A stretch of 64,000 nt of DNA, taken from positions 248,657,233 through 248,721,232 of the forward strand of contig NC_085137.1 of the NCBI RefSeq assembly GCF_035046485.1, in the 5' to 3' direction. Under the pieces are notes generated by a model, which saw nothing but the letters and a program-made list of their open reading frames with translations, was not told the DNA's origin and searched no databases. Shown here piece after piece: positions 43,401-52,050 of the stretch. A program made the position numbers and the translations under genes. The number at the start of each line of letters is the position of its first letter. Within the stretch, counting starts at the first letter, position 1. This DNA comes from Aedes albopictus (taxonomy: Eukaryota > Arthropoda > Insecta > Diptera > Culicidae).

Positions 43401-43691
43401 GATGAATCGGATAGCTACGTACAGGAGCGAGCAGAGACGATGCAGAACATTGAAAGTACGATCGTGGAGCTTGGTGGTATTTTCCAACAGCTGGCCCACA
43501 TGGTCAAAGAGCAGGAGGAAATGGTCGAACGAATCGACACCAATCTGCAGGACGTGGAAATGAATGTCGAAGCGGCCCACGGCGAAATTTTGAAATACTT
43601 CCAATCGGTGACGAAAAATCGCTGGCTGATGATAAAGATTTTCGGTATTCTGATATTGTTTTTCATATTCTTTGTTATCTTCCTTGCATAA
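31452..43691 (+). CDS. Syx5: Syntaxin-5, Golgi Qa-SNARE (3 coding exons)
   Basis: Exons 31452-31965, 32030-32310 and 43212-43691 join in phase at GT-AG sites to give 424 aa. Syntaxin-5 drives ER-to-Golgi and intra-Golgi vesicle fusion. Residues about 106-265 form the conserved N-terminal part, with motifs such as LAKRKTLFDD and EVRTENLKQQ. The SNARE motif runs from about 331 to 394 with the zero-layer Gln in IFQQLAH. Residues 403-424 are the C-terminal membrane anchor, and the protein ends FVIFLA as in animals generally. Two short poly-Gln runs lie between the domains. The N-terminus carries a basic RARRRFG cluster, and Met106 (MASRDRS) aligns with the start of the short mammalian isoform. 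Intron 2 is 10.9 kb and holds many elements, none touching the splice sites. AATAAA signals at 44039 and 44056 fit its 3' end. Confidence 0.94.
32787..33145 (+). pseudogene. Jockey-like LINE reverse transcriptase fragment
   Basis: Frames at about 32789-32860 (SKLYERVILTHIERHL) and 32900-33050 (VLLDVEKACNSAWHD, then LKIIHSFLKYRTLQDL) match consecutive pieces of Jockey-type RT. Stops and frame changes lie between them. It is an inactive relic in Syx5 intron 2. Confidence 0.75.
33191..33464 (+). repeat. tRNA-derived SINE, Feilai-like, with 14-bp TSD
   Basis: The head has box A-like (TAGCCGAGGCGG) and box B (GGGTTCGATTCCC) sequences, followed by a long conserved body and an AGAG-repeat tail. GTTTCATAACATAT stands on both sides (33177-33190 and 33465-33478) as a perfect target duplication. 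The body resembles Feilai of Aedes, which I recognise from memory. The perfect duplication implies a fairly recent insertion. Confidence 0.85.
33660..34520 (-). pseudogene. Ty1/copia polyprotein fragment
   Basis: On the minus strand, pieces in different frames match copia order: a protease core (VDSGVSDHM, about 34250-34290), a GAG-pre-integrase box (LWHRCYGHLGG, about 33880), then the start of integrase (PLELVHTDVGGP, about 33740). Frame changes separate them and there is no RT. It is a dead fragment in Syx5 intron 2, partly bounded by the RTE-type LINE. Confidence 0.7.
34560..37990 (-). mobile_element. RTE-type LINE (JAM1-like), nearly full length
   Basis: It spans the RTE-type protein and a probable 5' leader (about 37600-37990). 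The leader lacks coding sense and matches the kind of 5' region seen in mosquito RTE copies. The 3' end lies near 34560. Neither boundary is exact and I see no target duplication. Confidence 0.7.
34708..37590 (-). pseudogene. RTE-type endonuclease/reverse transcriptase with one frameshift
   Basis: The first frame (about 37590 down to 35451) opens without an ATG (KIGTWNCRS near 37500). It carries an APE endonuclease (GDLNAQVG near 37100; SDHYLVMVKL near 36790) and RT up to FIDFKAAYDS (about 35670). A frame change near 35525-35540 throws the reading off just before the conserved GLRQGD box. The RT then continues in another frame with the catalytic box read as FTDDMD (about 35375) and ends near 34708. 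One lesion thus appears to separate it from an intact frame. It lies antisense in Syx5 intron 2. Confidence 0.82.
38238..39092. mobile_element. TIR element in Syx5 intron 2
   Basis: TACCCTAAACCATTAAAGTT and, inverted from the right end, CCCTACATTAACCATTAAAG with a following GTGGCGC motif define both ends. The interior has no long frame. A smaller inverted pair (CTCCCATTTTCATC / GATGAAAATGGGAG) lies just upstream at about 38050-38215. Confidence 0.6.
39425..39659. mobile_element. hAT-like MITE, 8-bp TSD CTCAGCCG
   Basis: CTCAGCCG flanks the unit at 39417-39424 and 39660-39667. The ends CAGTGGCGCAGCCA and, inverted, CACTGGCGTAG...CGTAGCCA are imperfect. The duplication is exact. Confidence 0.8.
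39901..39967. repeat. Two tandem 27-bp palindromes
   Basis: GTGCCGAAAAGTACTACTTT... and GTGCTGAAAAGTAGTACTTT... are each nearly self-complementary and repeat once in tandem. The stretch can form one long or two short hairpins. Confidence 0.75.
39968..41991. other. Syx5 intron 2 interior, no gene seen
   Basis: A short palindrome around 40759-40811 (AGCAGTTC...GAACTGCT) is the only clear structure. Loose GGAAT/GAAATTC-type repeats occur near 41100-41660. No coding match is seen. Confidence 0.45.
41992..42817. mobile_element. Long-arm MITE with TTATAG flanks, split by another MITE
   Basis: CCAGTGCTGAAAAATTCATT and, inverted, CCAGCGCTGAAAAATTCATT begin arms of about 155 bp. TTATAG occurs at 41986-41991 and 42818-42823. 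The second MITE (42147-42565) sits in the left-centre, and the remaining loop is a short GATATTCACCGTGAATATC palindrome. Confidence 0.78.
42147..42565. mobile_element. Nested MITE with GGCCCGTTTACATAT ends
   Basis: GGCCCGTTTACATAT stands at the left and its inverse at the right. Inside are further inverted CGGACAATTTATT motifs. It interrupts the left arm of the surrounding element. Confidence 0.75.
43049..43170. mobile_element. 122-bp foldback MITE just before Syx5 exon 3
   Basis: TATGCAACGCGTTGCAAAA and its imperfect inverse bound arms of about 55 bp. The element ends 41 bp before the exon 3 acceptor at 43211, so it may include or displace the branch-point region. Confidence 0.75.
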
Positions 43692-44283
43692 GCGTGACGA
43701 ACGCAGATAATTACAAGGTCTGGATAGGATTTATCATTATATGCTTATTGTAATCCTTTTATGTCTAGTGAATCGAAATTTCCTTAAGGTTGAACCTAGC
43801 AACAAGCGATTATAAAAAAGTACCTTGTTGTAATTTTCTTATATACACATGTTATAATTTCAAATAGGCTCTCATTTTGCTCTTAAACAGGAAGCAGCCC
43901 TCAATGTAAATACCGATGAAGATATAAATACGGAAAACAAAACAGATTGTTACTGCTAAATTAGGTATTTGTGATCGGATTGTGTACGGGCGTAGAGAGA
44001 AAAATGATATGTACTGCGGTAGGTGAGTAATAAAAAATGCGGTCGAATAAATTATATTTTATCCAATAATATTTGGTTTGCTATACGTCTTCCGGCGGTT
44101 AGGCGCCTACATCCGAAGGCTTTCCTTCCCTGACTTTCCTGTACCTTGAAGTACCGTAAAATTGGAAATATTTTACTCATGTACATTGAGCAATGAATAA
44201 ACTAAGGATCTTGCCTTCAGATTTTGATACTTCAATCACTCCGATACACATGTCACCTTGGCATACGTAATATTGATGTTTTG
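43692..44283 (+). other. Syx5 3' UTR and flank
   Basis: AATAAA occurs at 44039-44044 and 44056-44061, a likely end for Syx5 transcripts. Beyond it no gene is seen. Confidence 0.55.
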
Positions 44284-44460
44284 TCGTTCTCAAGAAACAC
44301 GAAAGTTCTATCAGAAGCTCAACGTCTCTCGCAACGGCTTCGTTACGCGAGCCGAAATCTTCAAGGGTAAGGCTGTCCAAGGAGCCTCTTGGTGAACGGA
44401 TGTGAGGTTATTGAAAGATGGAAGCAGCTCTTCGATGCGCACTTGAATGACGAGGCACGA
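44284..44460 (+). pseudogene. RTE-type LINE fragment
   Basis: The plus strand reads SQETRKFYQKLNVSRNGF, then ERWKQ-type residues after a frame change. These match the endonuclease-RT linker of the RTE-type LINE at 34.7-37.6 kb. Only about 180 bp remain. Confidence 0.75.
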
Positions 44461-44778
44461 GGGAAACCCTCGCCAAGGGCGCCAACCTCAGAGGGGCACC
44501 GAAAAGGCCTAGACCTAGAGCTAGCAGGAAACCGGAAAATGCTACATATTGGTCTCTTAAATGTTATCAAAATTTTACTATTTACAGTATCCAAGATTGA
44601 TCTGTTTTGATTTGATTGATTTGTTTTTTATACGTGCTTCTGTATTTTCAAAAAATCAGATTTTTCTGCTTTATTTTGATTATTCGCCATCATGTTATCT
44701 GAGAATAGCGCGTAGATAAAGCGCTTATTTTGATGAATCATTAGTTTTCTTAATGAGCAAAACAAAATCAATTTGTTA
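44461..44778. other. Flank of the BEL insertion, no gene seen
   Basis: AT-rich sequence with no recognisable feature. Confidence 0.5.
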
Positions 44779-44783
44779 GAAAT

Positions 44784-45009
44784 TGTTCCTCCGAATAGCA
44801 CACGAGGGGACAATTTCGGTGGTAGACGACCTGGAATCAAAAAGCTTGCGTCCGTTCGGGGTGAAAGTCTACTTTATTCTAATAAAAGAGTGTTCTTATA
44901 ATAATGGGGTTCGAATGAGAGTCTGATTGTATGTGTGTGAGTGTGATTACAAATGAATGCATGGTGGACTGTATGAAAGTTAGGAGTTAGTTTTGATTTG
45001 GGCGTAACA
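44784..45009 (-). repeat. 3' LTR of the BEL/Pao insertion
   Basis: In element orientation it runs TGTTACGCCC...GAGGAACA. By eye it is identical to the other LTR. The purine tract GGGAGGA (45010-45016, minus strand) abuts it. Confidence 0.95.
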
Positions 45010-45046
45010 TCCTCCCGGGGCCTTGAAATGACTTCATTTCTAAACA

Positions 45047-48000
45047 TCACTCTTCGCTATCCAAAGGTAGCAAACATATCTTTTTGACCGCTCGCTTAGT
45101 TGTTCCATTCTTCGTCTTCAGGGTTACAACACGTGTGTGTCCATCGGTACCAGGGTGCGTGTCGATAATCCGCGCCAACGACCATTGCAAAGGAGCAAGG
45201 TTATCGTCCACGATCAGTACGAGTGCACCAGGCTTGAACTCGGTGATCTTGTAGTCCTTTTGTCGTCGCTGAAGTTCTTGCAAATAATCAGTCATCCAAA
45301 TTTTCCAAAATTTTTGTTTCAGGTCTTGCAAAAACTGCAATCGCGACAGTCGTCCAACTGGAATGTGGTCATACGAAGGCTCAGGTATCGCCTGGAATTC
45401 ACGGCCGATGATAAAATGAGCAGGAGTGATTGCCGTGATGTCGTTCGGATCGTCGGATGATGGCACTAGCGGCCGAGAATTCAAAACAGCTTCAATTTGG
45501 GAAAGCACGGTAGCAAACTCTTCATAGGTCAACTTGTGCTCAGCCAGAATCAATTTGAGGTGTGATTTGACCGATTTTACCCCGGCCTCCCAAATCCCAC
45601 CAAAGTGGGGACTACGAGGCGGAATAAACGACCACTCAATGCTTCGTTGGGTGCAAAACTGATCGAGTCGTTTTTGGAATTGTTCGTCCTTGAAAAGCAC
45701 AGCAAGACGCCCTAATTCATTGCAGGCTCCCTCGAAATTAGTGGCATTGTCCGATACCAGCTTGTTGGGCAAACCACGACGGCTCACAAATCGTTGTAGC
45801 GCTGCTAGAAAGGCTTCACTCGTCAAGTTCGACACTGGCTCCAGATGCAAAGAACGTGTACTCATGCACACGAACACGCAGACGTAGCCTTTGGTGTACA
45901 TTGGCTTTCTGGATTGGGTGGAAGATTTGAAAGTAAAGGGTCCGGCGAAGTCGACGCCTGCTGTAGAAAAAATAGGCGCCGGTTGAACCCTGTAGTCTGG
46001 CAGGTTACCCATCAACTGCGTTGCCTTCGACGGTCGCATTTTGAAGCAGGGGATGCAGTGATGTATTATCTTCCTGATGACACTTTTCGCTCGCAGTGGC
46101 CAAAAGCGTTGCCGTACTACTGCTAACAATCCTCGCTGTCCCAGATGATGGTTGTTCTTGTGGAGATGTCGAATGAGGGTAGCAGTGAACGGATGTTTCT
46201 CAGGCAGCAACATTTGGTGCTTGCTATCATAAGGGATGATGGCATGCTTACTGCGGCCGCCTACCCGGAGAAGTCCGTCGTTCATGTCGATAAAAGGACT
46301 AAGACAGCGTAGCGGGTGTCGAGAGGATTGGTCCTGGTTGAGAAGTTCTAATTCATGCTGAAAACCCTCGGCTTGTACTAGGCGGATTATCAACAAGTTA
46401 GCTCGCTTAAGCTCGTCCACAGTGATCGGGCCCTTCGTCAATTCCTTCCGATGTCTTCGAATGTAATCAGTAAACCTGTCTACGTATGCCATTGCTCGTT
46501 CAATTATCGAATATCTGCTGATACGATCAAAGAGTGCCAGTCGGGTAGAAGTCTTCACGGTTGCCACTAAAGATGTTTGCTTCGTTTCAGGAATATCATC
46601 TTCCTTCAGAAACGAGTGTCCCTCATCCTCCACAAGTTGTAGCAGCGACATGGTGGCCAAGAATGGAGAGGACTTCATGCCGTACGTCACTGTTGTCAAC
46701 TGTAGTACCTTCAACGGTTCGCTGTTGTTCTCTCTCCAAAGTATTCGTTGGTACGGTTGATCGTCAGGATGTACCGTCACCTGACGGTACATTTTGGGGA
46801 TGTCTGCGCTAACGGCATATCGATACGACCGGAAGTTGAGCAAGATGGAAACCAGGCCGTTCTGGACAGTTGGGCCTACGTACTGTGCCTGGTTGATTGA
46901 GATCCCTGTAGAACTCTCCACCGACCCATCAAATACTACACGCAGCTTTGTCGTAGTACTTGACGGTTTAAGTACGCAGTGGTGGGGCACGTAGAACGCA
47001 CCGCCCGGCTCTTCATTCATGGGGGGAGAAATCTCACGCAAATGCTGCAAATGTTCATACTCACAAATAAACGCCTTATACTGTTCCTTTAGCAACGGTT
47101 CTCGGTCCAACCGCCGCTCGAGTGACAAAAAACGTTTTTCTGCCATCTGTCGGGACTCGCCTAGCTCGGATTTAAGATCGTTGAATGGGATTCTTACGAT
47201 GTAGCGCCCATCCGGGTTTCTTCGGTGTGTCGTTCTGAAGTGGGCCAGGCACGACTCTTCATCCTCTTCTTCCTTGGGTGATTCGGCGCATGTCTCGACC
47301 TCGTAGAATTTAGCAAGGATCCTACTAAAGTCGTCTTCTTCTACCACACTTGTCAAACTATTTCCTACCGTGATATGAGCCGCCGGAACAAGGCCACTCA
47401 CGATCCAGCCGAATTGCGTTTCTTGGAGAAAAGGAGCACTAACCCCAAGATCGTGTTGACCGGGTCTTAGGAGTCTGAAGAAAAGTTCTGAACCAATCAG
47501 CAAGTCCACGGTGTCTGGAAGATTGAAAGCTGGGTCGGCTAATACGATTGCATCTGGAATTTGAAGAGCCTTCGCATCGAACTTTGCAAGGGGTAGGTCT
47601 CCAGTGATTCTCGGAACTACGAGAAGTTCCAATGGCTTCGTTGCGTAATCATTCATCCTTGATTCCACTTGCGTATGTAGCTTGCACTTGATGTGCACTT
47701 GTTGTCCGTTGATCCCGGAAATGACACAGAATGCGGGTTTCCGTTTTAGGCCCAGCAGAGTGGCGAATTGTTCAGTAACGAAGTGCGAGTGGGAAGCTGA
47801 ATCGAGTACTGCTCTGCAGGCGAATTTCGAGTTACCTTTGCCACGGACGAGTACCACGGCCGTCGCAATAAGGTTCTGGCTCTTCCCAGTCTCCACCATG
47901 GTACATAGGGTGGTCGCGGTGCTTGCAGTCGTTGGTGCAGGATCGGAATTCGGAACGATCTTTTGCTGGTTTGTCATGTCCTTGGGTGGTGTAGCAGGCT

Positions 48001-49372
48001 GTTCTTCTCGGTGAATCAACGTATGATGACGCTGTCTGCATTTTTTACTGGTGTGGGTCGATTTGCAGTCGCTTGCTGTGTGCCCTCGCTGAAGGCAATT
48101 AAAACAAGCTCCGGATTTGATGAGGCTGGTTTTTTGCGCATTGTATCCAGCTTTCTGGAATGTGTCGCACTTCCAAATCGGGTGCGATCCGCTGCAGTGA
48201 AAGCACTGTGCTTCTGTGGTGACGAGCGAATGTGCTTTCACTTCTGATTTCACAGCCGGTCGATTCTGCTTCACAGACTCACCAGCTGCCTTCACACTGA
48301 CTTGAATTTTCTCCAAGGCCTTGCACCTGTCCTTCAAGAAATCCATCGTGTTAGAATACTGGGGAAGCTGACCCGGTTTCTGAACCAGTTCCCAAGCCTT
48401 TCGTGTTTCGAAATCCATTTTTGATGAGATAACGTTCAAAATCACCATCTCACCCAATCCGACGACAGGTAAGTTCAGGTTGGTGAGGGCATCGACATTC
48501 TTGCTGCAAATATCGATCAGTTTACGAAGATCGATCGCACTCTCCTTGGTCATCTTTGGCAGGCTCAAGATAGCTTCGATGTGCTTGTTGACGATTAGCC
48601 GTTTGTCTTCAAACCTGTCGCGAAGGGTGTTCCAGGCTGCGGCATAATCATTGTTGTTGATTATGTCCTGGTCTATTATCCCAGCAGCTTTACCTACTAA
48701 AGCGTTCCGTAGGTGGTACAGCTTTATGGCTGGCGATTCCGCGTTGTACCTGTTCATGATGTTTTCGAACATGCTGCGGAAGGCATACCAATTTTCGTAA
48801 GAGCCATCGAAAGTTGGCAGCGGTACCTTCAATGGTGGCAGATTCGGCTGCACTGCCTGGTTTAGCGCCTGAGGTGCAGATGAGGCCTGCTGGAGCTTCA
48901 CCTTCGACGTATCTTCAACCTGCTGGGCCAAGCGAGCTAGTAAGATGTCATAAACCCGCTCGAATTCGATGTACACCATCTCTTCTTGAGCTTGACGTTC
49001 GTCGCTGGTGATCAAATCGTAGATTTCATTCTGGAACTCGTTGTATTCCTTGTAGCATCGTGTCAGCATTTCAATTTGCGTTTGAAGGTAGTGCTTGCTC
49101 AAATTGTTTGGATTGTCCGGATCCGATGTAGCCACATAAATCCGCTGCACCTTCCGTCGCACGGTTTCACGTTTCTTCGCCAGCATTTGGATTTTCTCTT
49201 CCATTTTCTTCTTTTCTTCTTTAAGTGTTTGTTTTTTCTTCTGATTACTCACTGACAACGGATTTGCATCTCGTTCTTCACTTCCTATGCTCTGATTATG
49301 TCCACTTTCCAAATCCGTGTCTTCACTGTGGTTTTTCGAAGCACTTCTCGTTTTAACCGGTGTACGCTTCAT
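45047..49372 (-). CDS. BEL/Pao gag-pol with in-frame loss of RT catalytic region and RNase H
   Basis: One 1441-aa frame runs from ATG 49372 to a stop at 45047. In order: a Lys/Glu-rich coiled-coil start (to about 130), DUF1759-type gag (about 185-355), two Cys-rich knuckles (about 390-402 and 423-436), A17-type protease with LDSAS at about 523, and the first half of RT through TYGMKSSPF (about 900). After GHSF (about 919, near base 46615) the chain jumps straight to the pre-integrase region (RAMAYVDRF). The YVDD box, RT palm and thumb and RNase H are absent, roughly 345 residues judged against the BEL copy at 2-5074. Integrase (VDFAGP, SDNATNF, IWEAG) and the DUF5641-like tail follow. The join keeps the frame open. 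The copy cannot make its own RT and must rely on others. Confidence 0.92.
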   Translation of the reverse strand: MKRTPVKTRSASKNHSEDTDLESGHNQSIGSEERDANPLSVSNQKKKQTLKEEKKKMEEKIQMLAKKRETVRRKVQRIYVATSDPDNPNNLSKHYLQTQIEMLTRCYKEYNEFQNEIYDLITSDERQAQEEMVYIEFERVYDILLARLAQQVEDTSKVKLQQASSAPQALNQAVQPNLPPLKVPLPTFDGSYENWYAFRSMFENIMNRYNAESPAIKLYHLRNALVGKAAGIIDQDIINNNDYAAAWNTLRDRFEDKRLIVNKHIEAILSLPKMTKESAIDLRKLIDICSKNVDALTNLNLPVVGLGEMVILNVISSKMDFETRKAWELVQKPGQLPQYSNTMDFLKDRCKALEKIQVSVKAAGESVKQNRPAVKSEVKAHSLVTTEAQCFHCSGSHPIWKCDTFQKAGYNAQKTSLIKSGACFNCLQRGHTASDCKSTHTSKKCRQRHHTLIHREEQPATPPKDMTNQQKIVPNSDPAPTTASTATTLCTMVETGKSQNLIATAVVLVRGKGNSKFACRAVLDSASHSHFVTEQFATLLGLKRKPAFCVISGINGQQVHIKCKLHTQVESRMNDYATKPLELLVVPRITGDLPLAKFDAKALQIPDAIVLADPAFNLPDTVDLLIGSELFFRLLRPGQHDLGVSAPFLQETQFGWIVSGLVPAAHITVGNSLTSVVEEDDFSRILAKFYEVETCAESPKEEEDEESCLAHFRTTHRRNPDGRYIVRIPFNDLKSELGESRQMAEKRFLSLERRLDREPLLKEQYKAFICEYEHLQHLREISPPMNEEPGGAFYVPHHCVLKPSSTTTKLRVVFDGSVESSTGISINQAQYVGPTVQNGLVSILLNFRSYRYAVSADIPKMYRQVTVHPDDQPYQRILWRENNSEPLKVLQLTTVTYGMKSSPFLATMSLLQLVEDEGHSFLKEDDIPETKQTSLVATVKTSTRLALFDRISRYSIIERAMAYVDRFTDYIRRHRKELTKGPITVDELKRANLLIIRLVQAEGFQHELELLNQDQSSRHPLRCLSPFIDMNDGLLRVGGRSKHAIIPYDSKHQMLLPEKHPFTATLIRHLHKNNHHLGQRGLLAVVRQRFWPLRAKSVIRKIIHHCIPCFKMRPSKATQLMGNLPDYRVQPAPIFSTAGVDFAGPFTFKSSTQSRKPMYTKGYVCVFVCMSTRSLHLEPVSNLTSEAFLAALQRFVSRRGLPNKLVSDNATNFEGACNELGRLAVLFKDEQFQKRLDQFCTQRSIEWSFIPPRSPHFGGIWEAGVKSVKSHLKLILAEHKLTYEEFATVLSQIEAVLNSRPLVPSSDDPNDITAITPAHFIIGREFQAIPEPSYDHIPVGRLSRLQFLQDLKQKFWKIWMTDYLQELQRRQKDYKITEFKPGALVLIVDDNLAPLQWSLARIIDTHPGTDGHTRVVTLKTKNGTTKRAVKKICLLPLDSEE

Positions 49373-49688
49373 GTCACTTTCATTGATGTTTGTGTGGAGG
49401 CAAACTCTTCCACTGATCCGACGATCTTGGGCAGTTTACTTTTAGTGTTCCACACTCTCCGGCATTTGTCTTCCAATTCCGGCGAATTGGATCTTTGCAC
49501 TTGCTGCAATCTGCAGCTCCGGTTTTGTTTCGCGAACAATCGATTCGCCAAGATGGCGTCCACGGATAACACGCCGATGCGTGTTTCGCATCGCTTGTGC
49601 ACAGCACTCGCGTCGAATTTTTAACTTTTTCCGGCTACTTTCGCGTCCCGTTAACAACGGTCGGAAACCATCGAGATTGTCCTTCCGT

Positions 49689-49708
49689 AAATCCGGTCGA
49701 ATGGACCA
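49689..49708 (-). other. Primer-binding site, tRNA-Tyr-like
   Basis: One base inside the 5' LTR, the minus strand reads TGGTCCATTCGACCGGATTT. From memory this resembles the complement of the insect tRNA-Tyr 3' end, with one inserted and one missing base. The tRNA identity is an inference; the position is as expected for a primer site. Confidence 0.65.
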
Positions 49709-49709
49709 A

Positions 49710-49935
49710 TGTTCCTCCGAATAGCACACGAGGGGACAATTTCGGTGGTAGACGACCTGGAATCAAAAAGCTTGCGTCCGTTCGGGGTGAAAGTCTACTT
49801 TATTCTAATAAAAGAGTGTTCTTATAATAATGGGGTTCGAATGAGAGTCTGATTGTATGTGTGTGAGTGTGATTACAAATGAATGCATGGTGGACTGTAT
49901 GAAAGTTAGGAGTTAGTTTTGATTTGGGCGTAACA
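49710..49935 (-). repeat. 5' LTR of the BEL/Pao insertion
   Basis: It has the same 226 bp as the 3' LTR, with no difference seen by eye. It should carry the element's promoter and polyadenylation signals. Confidence 0.95.
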
Positions 49936-49940
49936 GAAAT

Positions 49941-50967
49941 TGTGATGAAAGTTTCATTCTAAAAAATCCGAGGACTCATCGCATTCATTCAAATAATTTT
50001 ACAGTGTTGAAAAAAGCATTATAAATGGAAAATATTCTGATGATGCTCTTTCAGTTCATACAATTGTTTTTTTTTTTCAATAAATGCTTATCTGACCTTA
50101 AACTCTAGCAGAAGTTTTTATGATTTTTTATTTCCTCAATTTTCCAGGAATTTCCTAATGAATATCACCAGATATTTCTTCGGAATTTCTAGAGTTTTCG
50201 TAAGAAATTCTCTGAAAGATTCCTTAGAAATCCTGCAATAGGTTTCCTCAGTAATTCCGCCATTTCCTACAGAAATCCTGCAAAGATTCCTCTAGAAATA
50301 CCTCCTGGGATTCCTTCATAAATGCCGCTGAAAATTCCCTCAGAAATATTTTTAGGATTTTGTTTTTAGAAAATCTATTTTAGATTATTTTAGAAATTCG
50401 ATCAAAGTGTGCTTCAGAAAGTCTTCTATAGAATCTATAGAAAAAAAGGTTTTTGAACAAATTGGTGATGCAAATATAATAATTAACTATTGTGCTATAG
50501 TCTTATTGAAATTTTTCAATTACAAAATGTGTTTTTTTTTGGATGACTCCATAAAAGTTCCTAAAGAAATACACGAATAAAGAACACTTAAAACACTCAA
50601 GGGGATTTTTTTTTCAAAACATCAAAAACTATTTTTTGAAGAAACTTTGGAAAAAAACAGGATTGAGTACATTTTTTTGCAAATTAACAATGTCCAACTG
50701 TAGCCTGCAAGGCCTAAAAATCTCTAAACTCGTGCTGCATGATCTTTATCCCATTTTTTTTTAAGTTGGGACAAACCTATGTCGCATTGCGTAGAATATC
50801 GCAACAAATTCAGGTTGCGAAATTGTCTTTATTGTTGCGCAATGGTTGAATTTTGATTCACTGCTCCTGAAATTTCTCCAGGGACTCCTAGGGAATCCCT
50901 GACTGAATTCTATAGAGGAATTCTAGGAGGAATCCCTGGGAAAACCTTGCTAATGATCATCATCACT
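49941..50967. repeat. Degenerate GGAATTCC-type repeats, no gene
   Basis: At about 50135-50345 and 50865-50945, variants of GAAATTCCTCCAGGAATTCC-like sequence recur on both strands, a pattern I know from mosquito intergenic DNA. The stretch between is AT-rich. No coding frame is seen. Confidence 0.55.
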
Positions 50968-51340
50968 TAGTCACCCGAAGGATCTTGTTTATACAGACGC
51001 ATATTTTGTGGGCCGAATATTCTTTCAAAGTGCTTTCCCGACACCTGATACCCATCAATATTGGCAATGACATAACTTCTATCCAACACCTTTTTGACTT
51101 AATAGAGGCTTCAGAACCGTGGCTTCAACTTTTCATTTTCACCGACAACCGGAACACTACGGAATCCAAGTGAATCGTGGAATATGTATAACCGATTCTT
51201 CTAATTCCTGATGGACATACAATAGGAGACGAGCGTTTCCCGATTTGTACAACACATTATCACGAACCTCATAACCAATTACCTTGCCTTCCTCGATCGA
51301 TGATTTGAGACGACACAACTTTTCATCTTTAAAGACAGGC
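50968..51340 (-). pseudogene. Degraded Ty3/gypsy-like fragment
   Basis: On the minus strand two short matches remain: a pre-integrase piece (GYEVRDNVLYKSGNARLLLY, about 51215-51275) and a C-terminal piece (VLDRSYVIANIDGYQVSG, about 51030-51090). Everything between is lost. The assignment rests on resemblance only. Confidence 0.45.
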
Positions 51341-51371
51341 TTGTTAGAATCCCAAAATGGCAGACTTTGGC

Positions 51372-51791
51372 CAGGCTTGATAATCCTCCTCGAAATCAAA
51401 AGAGTTTTGCCACATGCTCTAGAGCGGTGTTTTGCTTTTGCCTCGTCGCGAGGGAGCGAACGAACCCCAAACAGAGAGGCAATAAAAACTGAGCGAGGAA
51501 GAGGGGAACGAAAAAAGAGTCGATGATTATTTCGGGTTTTTGAGTGCGATTTTCGCCTCGAGAGTCTTTCTTTGTATGGGAGTGGAACTCGCGAGAGCTT
51601 TTTGAGTGTGAGTGGAAGTGAGAAACACAACAAGAAATTATGAGTGTTGGACGAACTCCTCGCTGCGCAGCAAGCTCGCGCTCGGTGCTGTTGAGGATTT
51701 GCGTTGTGATTTCTGAGTTTTATTTTCACTCCTCAGAAAATCGCCAAAATCGCTTCCTCATTTTCTCGCGAGGGAGTTTCTGTCAAGCCTG
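51372..51791. mobile_element. hAT-like MITE, 8-bp TSD with one mismatch
   Basis: CAGGCTTGATA and, inverted, CAGGCTTGACA form the ends, flanked by ACTTTGGC (51364-51371) and ATTTTGGC (51792-51799). The 190-codon minus-strand frame across it is Arg/Ser-rich repeat sequence joined to the gypsy-like fragment, and I do not call it a gene. Confidence 0.8.
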
Positions 51792-52050
51792 ATTTTGGCA
51801 CATACTGACGATTTCGAGCGCACATATCTCTTCTTAAACAAAACCAGCGCACCTGATCTTCTCATTTTTTTTTTATTAGTGGTGTCTTAATGACAGACGG
51901 CGGATCTTCTTATTTTAAGCTTATTACCAATGAGCAAGAACAGAATAATGAAATGCACTGTTGTTTGAAGCTTGCTTCTTGAGATTTGTGTGTCTGAATT
52001 TCTGATGCACTGTTCAGGGATTTCAAGACGTTTGCCCTGCGCAACATATA

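Larger units (their letters stand above)
44784..49935 (-). mobile_element. Complete BEL/Pao insertion with 5-bp TSD GAAAT
   Basis: Two 226-bp LTRs (44784-45009 and 49710-49935) bound one polyprotein frame. GAAAT at 44779-44783 and 49936-49940 is an exact target duplication of the length usual for this family. A primer-binding site and a purine tract are in place on the minus strand. The unit is shorter than a full element because part of pol is missing. Confidence 0.95.

Noticed and set aside
51157..51729. 190-codon minus-strand frame
   Set aside because: It joins a small gypsy-like remnant to low-complexity Arg/Ser sequence of a hAT-like MITE; not a single gene.
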